From Flavobacterium laiguense (GTDB lineage Bacteria; Bacteroidota; Bacteroidia; Flavobacteriales; Flavobacteriaceae), in NCBI RefSeq assembly GCF_003097655.1, contig NZ_QCZH01000024.1, forward strand, positions 1 to 60,344: 60,344 nucleotides of DNA, written 5' to 3'. A model generated the notes under the pieces. It saw nothing but the letters and a program-made list of their open reading frames with translations. It made no database searches and was not told the origin of the DNA. How positions within the stretch are numbered: the stretch's first letter is position 1; every line of letters starts with the position of its first letter. Made by a program: the position numbers and the translations under genes. This document shows positions 8,487 to 16,100 of this stretch, in pieces.

Positions 8487-8519
8487 ATTCATTTTGGAAC
8501 GATTGTTCCAAAATGAATT
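8486..8519. promoter_or_regulatory. TetR operator, copy 2 (SDR gene)
   Basis: A perfect palindrome with 15-bp arms: AATTCATTTTGGAAC, spacer GATT, GTTCCAAAATGAATT. Its core GGAACGATTGTTCC is the same 14 bp found upstream of the TetR gene at 7661. It fills the space between the -33 and -7 elements of the SDR promoter, so a bound repressor would block polymerase. Confidence 0.75.
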
Positions 8520-8528
8520 AAAAATTTT

Positions 8529-8942
8529 TTATTTATTTTGTTTTGGCAGAAAATAAATTAATGGAATTGCATATGCCCAGTGTCTCACCATTGAAACAAA
8601 AGGAATTATTGCTGCAATTTTAGTTCCTGCAATTCCGCCTCCTAAAAGAGGGAACATAAATAACCAAACTAAAGCAATCGTTTCTGCTGTAACAAATGTT
8701 AAAGCACGTGCCCAACTTGGCCCCCACAACGAAGGTGCGATTCCTGCATAAAGTACGGCTAGTAAAATACCGTTTGAGTAATGTCCCAAAACGCCGTAGG
8801 CCAAACCTAATTCTGTTTTTTCTCCAATAATTCCAGCGATATCCCACCATTGTCCCGTAAAGGCAAAACCTACAATGTCGAATGCTACTGTTCCTAATAA
8901 TCCTGCTATGATGGCATTTTGCCAATTGATTTTTATTTCCAT
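8529..8942 (-). CDS. Small integral membrane protein of unknown function
   Basis: 137 residues with about four hydrophobic segments (NAIIAGLLGTVAFDIVGFAF, ILLAVLYAGIAPSL, ALTFVTAETIALVWLFMFPLL, WAYAIPLIYFLP), so it is predicted to sit in the inner membrane. I do not recognise the family. It is 34 bp after a secreted thioredoxin-like gene and probably the last gene of the AhpD/hydrolase/thioredoxin operon. Histidines (LGHYS, VRHWAY) could bind metal or heme, but this is speculative. Confidence 0.75.
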   Translation of the reverse strand: MEIKINWQNAIIAGLLGTVAFDIVGFAFTGQWWDIAGIIGEKTELGLAYGVLGHYSNGILLAVLYAGIAPSLWGPSWARALTFVTAETIALVWLFMFPLLGGGIAGTKIAAIIPFVSMVRHWAYAIPLIYFLPKQNK

Positions 8943-8976
8943 TTTTCGTTAATTTTTAAAGTTGTTTGTGTTTTAA

Positions 8977-9378
8977 TTAATTTAATTTACTCTTGATGAT
9001 AGCCTGATCAAATGCTTTCTTAATTTGTTCATTTGATTTTGCTACACTGATTCGAGAGATGATTTTTTTTGTTTTGGCATTGATAAAGGCAATCTCTCCT
9101 GTAACATTTCTTTTAGTGATTTCTTTATCAATTCCTAAACTTTCCAAAGCTACACTGCTAGCTTTTTTAGTTTCACTATCAGTTACATCGTAAACTAATA
9201 TTGATACTACTGGCTCTTTGTAAAGTGGTAAAACTTCTGTGATCACACGAGTTCCATGTTCCTTGCAAGTTGGACACCAATCTGCCTTTGTAACTACGGC
9301 ATAGACTTTACTTTCTGTTTGAGCAAATGCTCCAAAACTTACTAAGAACAACGCTACTACTAATTTTAAATTTTTCAT
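8977..9378 (-). CDS. Exported thioredoxin-like protein
   Basis: 133 residues with a clear signal peptide (MKNLKLVVALFLVSFGAFAQ), so it acts in the periplasm. The redox motif is WCPTC with Cys35 and Cys38, followed by a helix, and a cis-Pro-equivalent region near GEIAFINAKT. It likely reduces or isomerises disulfides of envelope proteins. It starts 7 bp after the alpha/beta hydrolase gene, which is also exported, indicating one operon controlled from the AhpD-like promoter at 10.9 kb. Confidence 0.88.
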   Translation of the reverse strand: MKNLKLVVALFLVSFGAFAQTESKVYAVVTKADWCPTCKEHGTRVITEVLPLYKEPVVSILVYDVTDSETKKASSVALESLGIDKEITKRNVTGEIAFINAKTKKIISRISVAKSNEQIKKAFDQAIIKSKLN

Positions 9379-9385
9379 TTGTTTA

Positions 9386-10324
9386 TTATTTATGGTTTAT
9401 ATTGTTTAAAAAACTTCTTATGGCTATTGCCATTTCATCACTGTAACTCTCTAGAGCAAAATGTCCAGTATCATACAGATGAAAGTCAATATTTTTTAAA
9501 TCTTTTTTGTAGGCTTCAGCTCCACTTGCAGGAAAGATATAATCATTTTTACCCCATACAATTAATGTTTTAGGTTGATATTTTCTAAAATAAGCTTGCC
9601 ATTTTGGATAAAGCTTTACATTACTTTGATAATCATAAAACATAGCCAGCTGAATAGCATTGTTCTCAGGACGCGATAAATGACGCATATCCATTTCCCA
9701 GTTGTCATTACTTATTAAGGTTGCATTATGAACTCCGTGCATATATTGCCATTTTAATCCATCCATACTATGAAAACCTGCTAATGTTTTTTCGGTTTCT
9801 TTGTCATTAACATTCTTCCAATATTTCTTGAAAGGTTCCCAAAAAGTCTCTAAACCTTCATCATAGGCATTCCCGTTTTGGATGATTAAAGATTCAATTT
9901 TAGTTGGATTTTTTTCAGCTATTCGAAAGCCAATTGGTGCACCATAATCCATTAGATACAAGCTGTATTTTTGCACTCCTAAAGTATCTATTAACTTTTC
10001 CATAATAGTAGAAATGTTCTCAAAAGTGTAAGCAAAATTAGCCATTGCTGGTTGTTCACTTCGCCCATACCCTGGATAATCTGGAGCAATTAAATGATAT
10101 TTATCCGATAGATTGTCGATTAGATTTCGATACTGAAAGGACGAAGTAGGATATCCGTGAAGAAGTACCAATGTTGGTGCATTTTTATTTCCAGCTTCTC
10201 TATAAAATATCTCAGTGCCATTTATTTTAATGGTATGATATGTTGTCGAATTTTTATTTTGTCCCTTCGCAATTTGAATAGTAAACAGAAATCCAAAAAT
10301 TGCTGTATAAATTATATTTTTCAT
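9386..10324 (-). CDS. Exported alpha/beta hydrolase with an aspartate nucleophile
   Basis: 312 residues with a signal peptide (cleavage after about IAKGQ). The oxyanion motif HGYPTSS is at 56-62, the nucleophile elbow LMDYGAP puts Asp126 in place of serine, the acid is about Asp261 in GKNDYIFP, and His288 is in TGHFALE. An Asp nucleophile points to the haloalkane dehalogenase/epoxide hydrolase branch rather than esterases. The substrate is unknown. It lies 36 bp after the AhpD-like gene and 7 bp before the exported thioredoxin gene. Confidence 0.9.
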   Translation of the reverse strand: MKNIIYTAIFGFLFTIQIAKGQNKNSTTYHTIKINGTEIFYREAGNKNAPTLVLLHGYPTSSFQYRNLIDNLSDKYHLIAPDYPGYGRSEQPAMANFAYTFENISTIMEKLIDTLGVQKYSLYLMDYGAPIGFRIAEKNPTKIESLIIQNGNAYDEGLETFWEPFKKYWKNVNDKETEKTLAGFHSMDGLKWQYMHGVHNATLISNDNWEMDMRHLSRPENNAIQLAMFYDYQSNVKLYPKWQAYFRKYQPKTLIVWGKNDYIFPASGAEAYKKDLKNIDFHLYDTGHFALESYSDEMAIAIRSFLNNINHK

Positions 10325-10360
10325 CTTATTTATTTTTCTTAAAAAATTTACTTTTACTTA

Positions 10361-10891
10361 TTACAAAGCTGGAGCTAGTGGAAAATCAACTTCAACTTTG
10401 GTTAAATTGTGTAAATAATTCATCGCTGTTTTGTCACTTACTTGAAGAATTAAGTCTACTAAATTTTCGTTATTGTATCCTTCTTTAAAAAATGCATCAA
10501 CCAATTCTGGATTAGCATATCCTCTTGTTTTTGTTATCTCTGCAGCCAATTGTACTAATGCATTAAGTTTTGCATCAGTTGCTTTTCCTTTACGGATGTC
10601 TAACAATTGCTCGTCTGTAAAACCATTCATTTTTCCTAATACTAAGTGAGCACTTTGACAATACACACAATTGTTTACTTGGCTTACAATTAAGTTTACG
10701 GCTTCTTTTTCTTTACCAGTCAAAGACGTTTTAGCATTTTGATACGCTAAGAATCGCTCTAATCCATTTTTTGAATAGGCAATAGTGGCATATAAGTTGG
10801 GAACAAATCCTAATGCTTTTTGTAGGTTGTCAAAAATTACTTGATTGTTTTCTGAAACTTCTGATCTTGTTGGAACTGTAAATGTTGTCAT
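10361..10891 (-). CDS. AhpD-like carboxymuconolactone decarboxylase-family protein, copy 1
   Basis: Cytoplasmic alkylhydroperoxidase-like protein of 176 residues. The redox motif is CVYCQSAH with Cys75, Cys78 and His82, as in peroxidase-active AhpD-type proteins. It is likely to reduce organic peroxides or act as a thiol-disulfide partner. The neighbouring copy at 11349 differs at only two residues (Lys41/Val, Tyr50/His). First gene of an operon with the hydrolase, thioredoxin and membrane protein. It is preceded by the 21-bp direct-repeat operator and a CATCTTTG promoter box. Confidence 0.93.
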   Translation of the reverse strand: MTTFTVPTRSEVSENNQVIFDNLQKALGFVPNLYATIAYSKNGLERFLAYQNAKTSLTGKEKEAVNLIVSQVNNCVYCQSAHLVLGKMNGFTDEQLLDIRKGKATDAKLNALVQLAAEITKTRGYANPELVDAFFKEGYNNENLVDLILQVSDKTAMNYLHNLTKVEVDFPLAPAL

Positions 10892-10960
10892 TTTATTTTT
10901 CTTTAAATTTGATTGTCGTTATTGACATTGCAAAGATGCGACCCCTTTAAAGTTTATAAA

Positions 10961-10990
10961 ATGGACAATGAACGCCAGCTGATGGACAAT
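10961..10990 (-). promoter_or_regulatory. Direct-repeat operator, copy 2
   Basis: Perfect half-sites ATGGACAAT at 10961-10969 and 10982-10990, starting 21 bp apart, 70-99 bp upstream of the AhpD-like start. On the minus strand a near-consensus -7 box CATCTTTG (about 10931-10938) lies downstream, so the sites sit at or just above the -33 region, as for an activator. Confidence 0.7.
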
Positions 10991-11126
10991 TTTCCTTAAT
11001 AGTGTTATTTTAATGCTTTTACCCGAAAACTATAACTTCATTAACTATAAAAGTCATTAACCGCAAGTTTAAGCATACTCCATTAACCATTGCTGGAGCG
11101 CCAACTGGAGCAACAATCCAAAATAC

Positions 11127-11163
11127 AAAAAGCCCCATAATTCATAAATTATGGAGCTTTTTG
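11127..11163 (-). terminator. Terminator of AhpD-like copy 2
   Basis: Hairpin AAAAAGCCCCATAATT / AATTATGGAGCTTTTT, ending in a T run on the minus strand, about 185 bp after the copy 2 stop. It keeps copy 2 transcription from entering copy 1. Confidence 0.7.
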
Positions 11164-11202
11164 TAGTGTGAATTTATTTAATAACCTTTACAAAGTTTTT
11201 CT

Positions 11203-11332
11203 TTATAAAACAGACCTTATACCAAATACCTACACAATATAGTCCAATCATATTTTTGTCACATCGAGCGAAGTCGAGATGCAACATAGGTTCTCGACTC
11301 CGCTCGAACTGATAAATTGGACTGTTTTATAA
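11203..11332. repeat. Nested palindromic element (MITE-like)
   Basis: Three nested pairs of arms: TTATAAAACAG (11203-11213)/CTGTTTTATAA (11322-11332), AGTCCAAT (11241-11248)/ATTGGACT (11316-11323), and TCGAGCGAAGTCGAGA (11264-11279)/TCTCGACTCCGCTCGA (11292-11307). The inner part matches a dispersed intergenic motif also seen at 41826-41914. Confidence 0.65.
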
Positions 11333-11348
11333 ATATTTCTGGTATTAA

Positions 11349-11879
11349 TTACAAAGCTGGAGCTAATGGAAAATCAACTTCAACTTTGGTTAAATTGTGT
11401 AAATAATTCATCGCTGTTTTGTCACTTACTTGGAGAATTAAGTCTACTAAATTTTCGTTATTGTATCCTTCTTTGAAAAATGCATCAACCAATTCTGGAT
11501 TAGCATATCCTCTTGTTTTTGTTATCTCTGCAGCCAATTGTACTAAAGCATTAAGTTTTGCATCAGTTGCTTTTCCTTTACGGATGTCTAACAATTGCTC
11601 GTCTGTAAAACCATTCATTTTTCCTAAAACAAGGTGAGCACTTTGACAATAAACACAGTTGTTTACTTGGCTTACAATTAAGTTAACGGCTTCTTTCTCT
11701 TTACCAGTCAAAGACGTTTTGGCATTTTGATGCGCTAAGAAACGCTCTAATCCATTTACTGAATAGGCAATAGTGGCATATAAGTTGGGAACAAATCCTA
11801 ATGCTTTTTGAAGGTTGTCAAAAATTACTTGGTTGTTTTCTGAAACTTCTGATCTTGTTGGAACTGTGAATGTTGTCAT
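11349..11879 (-). CDS. AhpD-like carboxymuconolactone decarboxylase-family protein, copy 2
   Basis: 176 residues from the ATG at 11879. A 14-codon upstream extension is open but has no match in copy 1 and would include the promoter, so it is rejected. Two residues (Val41, His50) differ from copy 1. The CxxC-His site (Cys75, Cys78, His82) is intact. The homologous block covers the gene and about 100 bp upstream, including the operator. Unlike copy 1 it stands alone and is followed by its own hairpin terminator. Probably a recent duplication raising peroxidase dose. Confidence 0.92.
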   Translation of the reverse strand: MTTFTVPTRSEVSENNQVIFDNLQKALGFVPNLYATIAYSVNGLERFLAHQNAKTSLTGKEKEAVNLIVSQVNNCVYCQSAHLVLGKMNGFTDEQLLDIRKGKATDAKLNALVQLAAEITKTRGYANPELVDAFFKEGYNNENLVDLILQVSDKTAMNYLHNLTKVEVDFPLAPAL

Positions 11880-11948
11880 TTTATTTTTCTTTAAATTTGA
11901 TTGTCGATATTGACAGTACAAAGATGCGACAGCTCTAAAGGTTATAAA

Positions 11949-11978
11949 ATGGACAATAAACGCAAGGTGATGGACAAT
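11949..11978 (-). promoter_or_regulatory. Direct-repeat operator, copy 3
   Basis: Perfect half-sites ATGGACAAT at 11949-11957 and 11970-11978, 21 bp apart, 70-99 bp upstream of the AhpD-like copy 2 start, the same geometry as copy 2 of the operator. A CATCTTTG box lies between operator and gene. Confidence 0.7.
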
Positions 11979-11993
11979 TTTCTCTTCTGAAAA

Positions 11994-12590
11994 TTATTTT
12001 AAAGATTTAGCTGCAGCTACAAGAAGTTCGTTTGAAATCCTGTGCTTAAAGTCGGGGCTAATATATTCAAACTGAATCATTCCTTCTTTGTCTAAAATAA
12101 AAACAGCAGGCACTGGAAGAAAAGTTTTATTCACCCCTTCTGAACCTTCAGTAATAATTGGTTTGTAATTTTCTGGAGCTTGAAAAGCAATTCCAACTGC
12201 TTTTGACAATGCACCATCACTATCTGATAATAAGGTGTAATTAATTTTGTCTTTATCATCAATTGCTTTTAAACTTTTTGGAGAATCTGGACTTACTGCA
12301 ATAATTTGATATCCTAAACTCAATAATTCTTTTTCAGCATCATTTAAAGCTGCCAAATGCATATTACAATAGGGACACCAACCTCCACGATAAAAAACCA
12401 AAATCGTTTTTTTGGAAGCTATCATTTTTGCTAAGTCAACGGTTAAACCGTCAACTGATTTTAAAGATGCTGCTGGAATTTTTTCGCTAATTAATAACGG
12501 GCAAACTTCTGTTGGCAATTTAGGTATTTCACTTTGTGCAAATACATTAAATCCGAAAGTAAGCATTGCAATACAAATCATTTTTTTCAT
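11994..12590 (-). CDS. Exported peroxiredoxin-like (AhpC/TSA-fold) protein
   Basis: 198 residues from the ATG at 12590, starting MKKMICIAMLTFGFNVFAQ, a signal peptide. The frame is open to 12602, but the -7 box at 12614-12621 would leave almost no leader, which supports the inner start. The active site is YRGGWCPYCNMHLAAL, a CxxC in the peroxiredoxin-like position, then SPDSPKSLKAI and LLSDSDGALSKAVGI. Likely a periplasmic thiol peroxidase or disulfide reductase. It is separated from AhpD-like copy 2 by that gene's operator, so it is a separate unit. Confidence 0.9.
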   Translation of the reverse strand: MKKMICIAMLTFGFNVFAQSEIPKLPTEVCPLLISEKIPAASLKSVDGLTVDLAKMIASKKTILVFYRGGWCPYCNMHLAALNDAEKELLSLGYQIIAVSPDSPKSLKAIDDKDKINYTLLSDSDGALSKAVGIAFQAPENYKPIITEGSEGVNKTFLPVPAVFILDKEGMIQFEYISPDFKHRISNELLVAAAKSLK

Positions 12591-12613
12591 AGTTTCTATC
12601 ATTTAAGTTGACA

Positions 12614-12621
12614 CAAAACTA
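12614..12621 (-). promoter_or_regulatory. Promoter -7 element of the peroxiredoxin-like gene
   Basis: TAGTTTTG on the minus strand is a perfect TAnnTTTG match. It helps to set the start codon at 12590. Confidence 0.6.
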
Positions 12622-12682
12622 CATTGAGAATTCAGATAAATTTGTCAGCTAGTTTACAACTCAAGTAAAATAGCTGGAAAAA

Positions 12683-13360
12683 CTACAATTTTGTAATATC
12701 TTCAATAATGATTTCTTTACGACTGTAGAGCAACAATCCTTTGGTTTCCATTTCATTCAGTAATTGAGTGGCTGTTTGTCTGGAAGTACAAATCACTTGA
12801 GCCATATCATTTTGGGTAAGGTAATTTTCAATTACAACCCTATTTCCAGTTCTTTTACCTTCTTTTTCGGCCCAATCTTTGAGGAATTGATACAGTCTAG
12901 TTTTGGCATCTTTGGAAATCAAATTGGAGTAACTGTTTTTAATGCGTTTCATTTTTAAGCCAACAAACTTGGTATATGACAAAGCTAAACTTGGATTTTT
13001 GAGTAATAACTCTTCGAAATCAGATAGTAAAAAACTACAAATAATTATTTCGTCTGTCAATGCTTTTGCATATTCATTGGAATCGGTATCGCTTTCTAAA
13101 CTTAATTCGCCAAACAAATCTCCTTTTTGAATAATGTCTTTTATGGTTTCATTCCCCTCTTCATCGACAGCAACAATCTTGATATTTCCTTTTTTGAGCA
13201 AAAAAACTCGAGGTAAATCGGAAGAAGAAAAATAGATAATATCTCCTTTTTTGGCTTTTTTAAAACCCGTGATGATGCACAATTGTTTGATTTGTGACAT
13301 ACTTAATGTCCAAAATAATTTATGATCTCTAAGGTACCAATATTTTAATTCGTCGTACAT
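12683..13360 (-). CDS. Crp/Fnr family transcriptional regulator
   Basis: 225 residues. The N-terminal cyclic-nucleotide-binding-like beta roll (about 25-125) includes KKGDIIYFSSSDLPRVFLLKKGNIKI and GDLFGELSL. A dimer helix follows, then the winged helix (about 150-220) with LTQNDMAQVICTSRQTATQLLNEMETKGLL. No cysteine cluster for an FeS centre is seen, so it is not a classical FNR. It sits 80 bp upstream of the peroxiredoxin-like gene on the same strand and may control local redox genes; this is inference. Confidence 0.92.
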   Translation of the reverse strand: MYDELKYWYLRDHKLFWTLSMSQIKQLCIITGFKKAKKGDIIYFSSSDLPRVFLLKKGNIKIVAVDEEGNETIKDIIQKGDLFGELSLESDTDSNEYAKALTDEIIICSFLLSDFEELLLKNPSLALSYTKFVGLKMKRIKNSYSNLISKDAKTRLYQFLKDWAEKEGKRTGNRVVIENYLTQNDMAQVICTSRQTATQLLNEMETKGLLLYSRKEIIIEDITKL

Positions 13361-13425
13361 GGAATTGGTGTTAGCTTATGTAAAATTAAGTAAAGCTGTA
13401 TTAAAAAAAATGATTCTACTCAAAT

Positions 13426-13461
13426 AAAAAATCCAAACTCGAAAATTCAAGTTTGGATTTT
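13426..13461 (-). terminator. Terminator after the acyl-CoA dehydrogenase gene
   Basis: Hairpin AAAATCCAAACT(C) / (A)AGTTTGGATTTT with an A/T tract on both sides, 29 bp beyond the stop codon on the minus strand. Confidence 0.75.
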
Positions 13462-13489
13462 ATGTATTGATTTCAAAGAATAAAATTAA

Positions 13490-14629
13490 TTATGCGATCA
13501 ACGTTCTTGAAATTACGATGCGTTGAATTTCTGAAGTTCCCTCATATATCTGGGTGATTTTCGCATCACGCATCATACGTTCCACATGATACTCGGCCAC
13601 ATATCCATTTCCACCGTGAATTTGTACGGCCTCAATAGTGGTATCCATAGCCGTTTGGGAAGCAAATAATTTGGCCATTGCTCCAGATTGCGAGATATCC
13701 ATTCCAGCATCTTTTTGATAAGCAGCATTAAAGCATAACAATCTTGCCGCAGAAATTTGAGTGGCCATATCTGCCAATTTGAAAGCGATGGCTTGATGCT
13801 TGAAAATTTCTTTCCCAAAAGCTTTACGCTCTTGCGAATATTTTAAAGCCAATTCATAAGCACCTGTTGCAATTCCTAAAGCTTGGGAAGCAATACCGAT
13901 ACGTCCTCCATTTAATACTGACATAGCAAAATTAAACCCAAAACCATCAGCACCAATTCTATTTTCTTTAGGTACTTTCACATCATTAAACAACAAAGAA
14001 TGCGTGTCAGAACCACGAATACCCATTTTCTTTTCTTTTGGTCCAATATCAAAACCAGCCCATCCTTTTTCTATAATAAAAGCATTGATTCCTTTATGCC
14101 CTTTTTCTACATCCGTTTGAGCTATCACAATATAGGTTGAAGCCGATGAACCATTGGTAATCCAATTTTTGGTTCCATTCAATAGATAATGATCCCCTTT
14201 ATCAATAGCTGTTGTTTTCTGTGAAGTCGCATCTGATCCTGCTTCTGGCTCCGATAAACAAAATGCTCCAATTACCTCTCCTTTGGCAAGTGGAACTAAA
14301 TATTTCATCTTTTGCTCTTCGTTACAATATTTCTCTATTCCGGCACAAACCAAAGAATTATTTACAGACATAATTACTGCAGCCGAAGCATCAACTTTGG
14401 CAATTTCGGTAATAGCGAGAACGTATGAAACACTATCTAATCCAGAACCACCATATTTTGGGTCAACCATCATTCCTAAAAACCCAAGCTCTGCCATTTT
14501 TTTGACTTGCTCTGTTGGAAATTTTGAGTGTTCATCTCTTTCAATTACTCCTTCTAACAATTCAGTTTGAGCAAAATCTCTAGCTGCTTGTTGAATCATT
14601 AATTGCTCTTCTGTTAAATTAAAGTCCAT
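13490..14629 (-). CDS. Acyl-CoA dehydrogenase
   Basis: FAD enzyme of 379 residues that introduces the alpha-beta double bond in acyl-CoA during fatty-acid or branched-chain oxidation. The FAD/substrate motif CLSEPEAGSD (about 125-135) and NWITNGSSA are present, and the catalytic base is Glu363 in IYEGTSEIQR. Full length and well conserved, close to short-chain (butyryl-CoA) dehydrogenases. It stands alone with its own terminator. A TATCTTTG box on the minus strand at 14787-14794 may be its promoter, giving a leader of about 150 nt. Confidence 0.95.
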   Translation of the reverse strand: MDFNLTEEQLMIQQAARDFAQTELLEGVIERDEHSKFPTEQVKKMAELGFLGMMVDPKYGGSGLDSVSYVLAITEIAKVDASAAVIMSVNNSLVCAGIEKYCNEEQKMKYLVPLAKGEVIGAFCLSEPEAGSDATSQKTTAIDKGDHYLLNGTKNWITNGSSASTYIVIAQTDVEKGHKGINAFIIEKGWAGFDIGPKEKKMGIRGSDTHSLLFNDVKVPKENRIGADGFGFNFAMSVLNGGRIGIASQALGIATGAYELALKYSQERKAFGKEIFKHQAIAFKLADMATQISAARLLCFNAAYQKDAGMDISQSGAMAKLFASQTAMDTTIEAVQIHGGNGYVAEYHVERMMRDAKITQIYEGTSEIQRIVISRTLIA

Positions 14630-14814
14630 AAACCTTGTTTTTAATTAGTATGTTTGTGTTTTTAATAAAAAAATAATCTTAATACAGAAAATATCGCAAT
14701 TACTTTTAGAATGTATTTTCTGATTATTCCTTGATGATTGTTTTGCTTTTTTAGAATTAATTCTGTTTATATTTAAAAAAATCAGTCAAAGATACTTTTT
14801 TATTGTGAATTTAT

Positions 14815-14822
14815 TAATTTTG
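14815..14822 (+). promoter_or_regulatory. anmK promoter -7 element
   Basis: TAATTTTG, a TAnnTTTG match, 18 bp before the anmK ATG. Confidence 0.5.
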
Positions 14823-14839
14823 AAATGTAAATTTATCTT

Positions 14840-15907
14840 ATGAAATCAGAAAACTATAACGTTATCGGAGTGATGTCTGGAACTTCGCTTGATGGAGTCG
14901 ATTTGTCCCACATAAAATTTACTGTACTCAATCAAAATTGGACTTTTGAAATCCTTGAAAGCGAAACCATTAGCTATAGCAAAAAATGGATTGACGAATT
15001 AAAGACTGCAGTCGATTATTCCGATAGCAAACTTCAAAACTTAAACAAAGAATACACAGTACTACTTGCCTCTATTATTTCTGATTTTATCAAAAAGTAT
15101 AAAATAGAGAATCTAGATGCCGTTTGTTCGCACGGACATACTATTTTACACCAACCTCAAAATGGTTTTACCCTTCAAATTGGCAATTTACCCGAAATTT
15201 CAAAATTGATTCAACAAACAGTTATTTGTGATTTCAGGGTGCAAGATGTACAATTGGGAGGTCAGGGTGCTCCATTGGTTCCTATTGGAGACCGCATCTT
15301 ATTTTCAGAATATGATTATTGCATGAATCTGGGAGGCTTTTCGAATGTTTCGTTTGAAGATAATAACAATCGAATTGCTTTTGATATTTCTCCTGTAAAT
15401 ACGGTACTTAATTTTTATGCCAATCAACTGGGTTTCGATTATGACGACAAAGGCCAAATTTCACGAACTGGCAAATGCTCAATTGAATTACTCAATGAAT
15501 TAAACGCATTAGACTTTTATCAAAAAAAGCATCCAAAATCTTTGGGTTTTGAGTTTGTAAAAGAAGTTGTTTTACCTATAATAGAGCGTTACCCAATGAC
15601 CATTGAGGACAAATTACACACCTTTACAGAGCACGTAGCGATACAAATCGCATCGGCTTTACCCAATAAAAAAGGCAGTCTCTTGACAACTGGTGGTGGA
15701 GCATATAATGATTTCCTCATCGAACGTATTCAATTTCATTTACCCGAAATGAAAATTATCATTCCTCCCAATAAAATTTTAGAATTCAAAGAAGCTTTAA
15801 TCTTTGCTTTACTCGGAGTATTAAAACTTCGAGGAGAAATCAACGTGCTCCAAAGTGTTACCGGCGCAAAATACGACCATAGTTCTGGTGCTATTTATTC
15901 TCTGTAA
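14840..15907 (+). CDS. anmK: Anhydro-N-acetylmuramic acid kinase
   Basis: Cytoplasmic kinase of 355 residues that opens and phosphorylates 1,6-anhydro-MurNAc to MurNAc-6-P in cell-wall recycling. The N-terminal ATP motif GVMSGTSLDGVD (10-21), CSHGHTILHQP and DFRVQDVQLGGQGAPLVPIGD are diagnostic, and TTGGGAYNDFLIERI near residue 285 is the second phosphate-binding loop. It is divergent from the acyl-CoA dehydrogenase gene and monocistronic as far as can be seen. Confidence 0.96.
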   Translation: MKSENYNVIGVMSGTSLDGVDLSHIKFTVLNQNWTFEILESETISYSKKWIDELKTAVDYSDSKLQNLNKEYTVLLASIISDFIKKYKIENLDAVCSHGHTILHQPQNGFTLQIGNLPEISKLIQQTVICDFRVQDVQLGGQGAPLVPIGDRILFSEYDYCMNLGGFSNVSFEDNNNRIAFDISPVNTVLNFYANQLGFDYDDKGQISRTGKCSIELLNELNALDFYQKKHPKSLGFEFVKEVVLPIIERYPMTIEDKLHTFTEHVAIQIASALPNKKGSLLTTGGGAYNDFLIERIQFHLPEMKIIIPPNKILEFKEALIFALLGVLKLRGEINVLQSVTGAKYDHSSGAIYSL

Positions 15908-16065
15908 TTTTAAAAAAACATTTAACACCTCTTTTACTACTACATATGTAAGTGTTTATTTACTAGAATCTTACCTTTTACACCAAACGGCCAACGGTAA
16001 CACCCTAATTTTACGGTATTAATGAAATAGTAGTTTTAAATCCGACATTTATGATGAATTAGCAT

Positions 16066-16073
16066 TATTTTTG
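16066..16073 (+). promoter_or_regulatory. Promoter -7 element of the chalcone isomerase-like gene
   Basis: TATTTTTG fits TAnnTTTG and overlaps the upstream TTG at 16071, showing that translation starts at the ATG at 16101. Confidence 0.6.
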
Positions 16074-16100
16074 CGCACAATTTATAAACCCCCCCAAGTT

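Larger units (their letters stand above)
10892..11348. other. Gap between the two AhpD-like genes
   Basis: Contents: the promoter and direct-repeat operator of copy 1 (to about 10995), non-coding AT-rich sequence, the terminator of copy 2 (11127-11163), and a nested palindrome (11203-11332). No gene is seen. Confidence 0.7.

Noticed and set aside
8620..8925. 101-codon minus-strand frame within the small membrane protein gene
   Set aside because: Same strand but another phase of a well-formed membrane protein; the composition (many Arg and Cys) is typical of a shadow.
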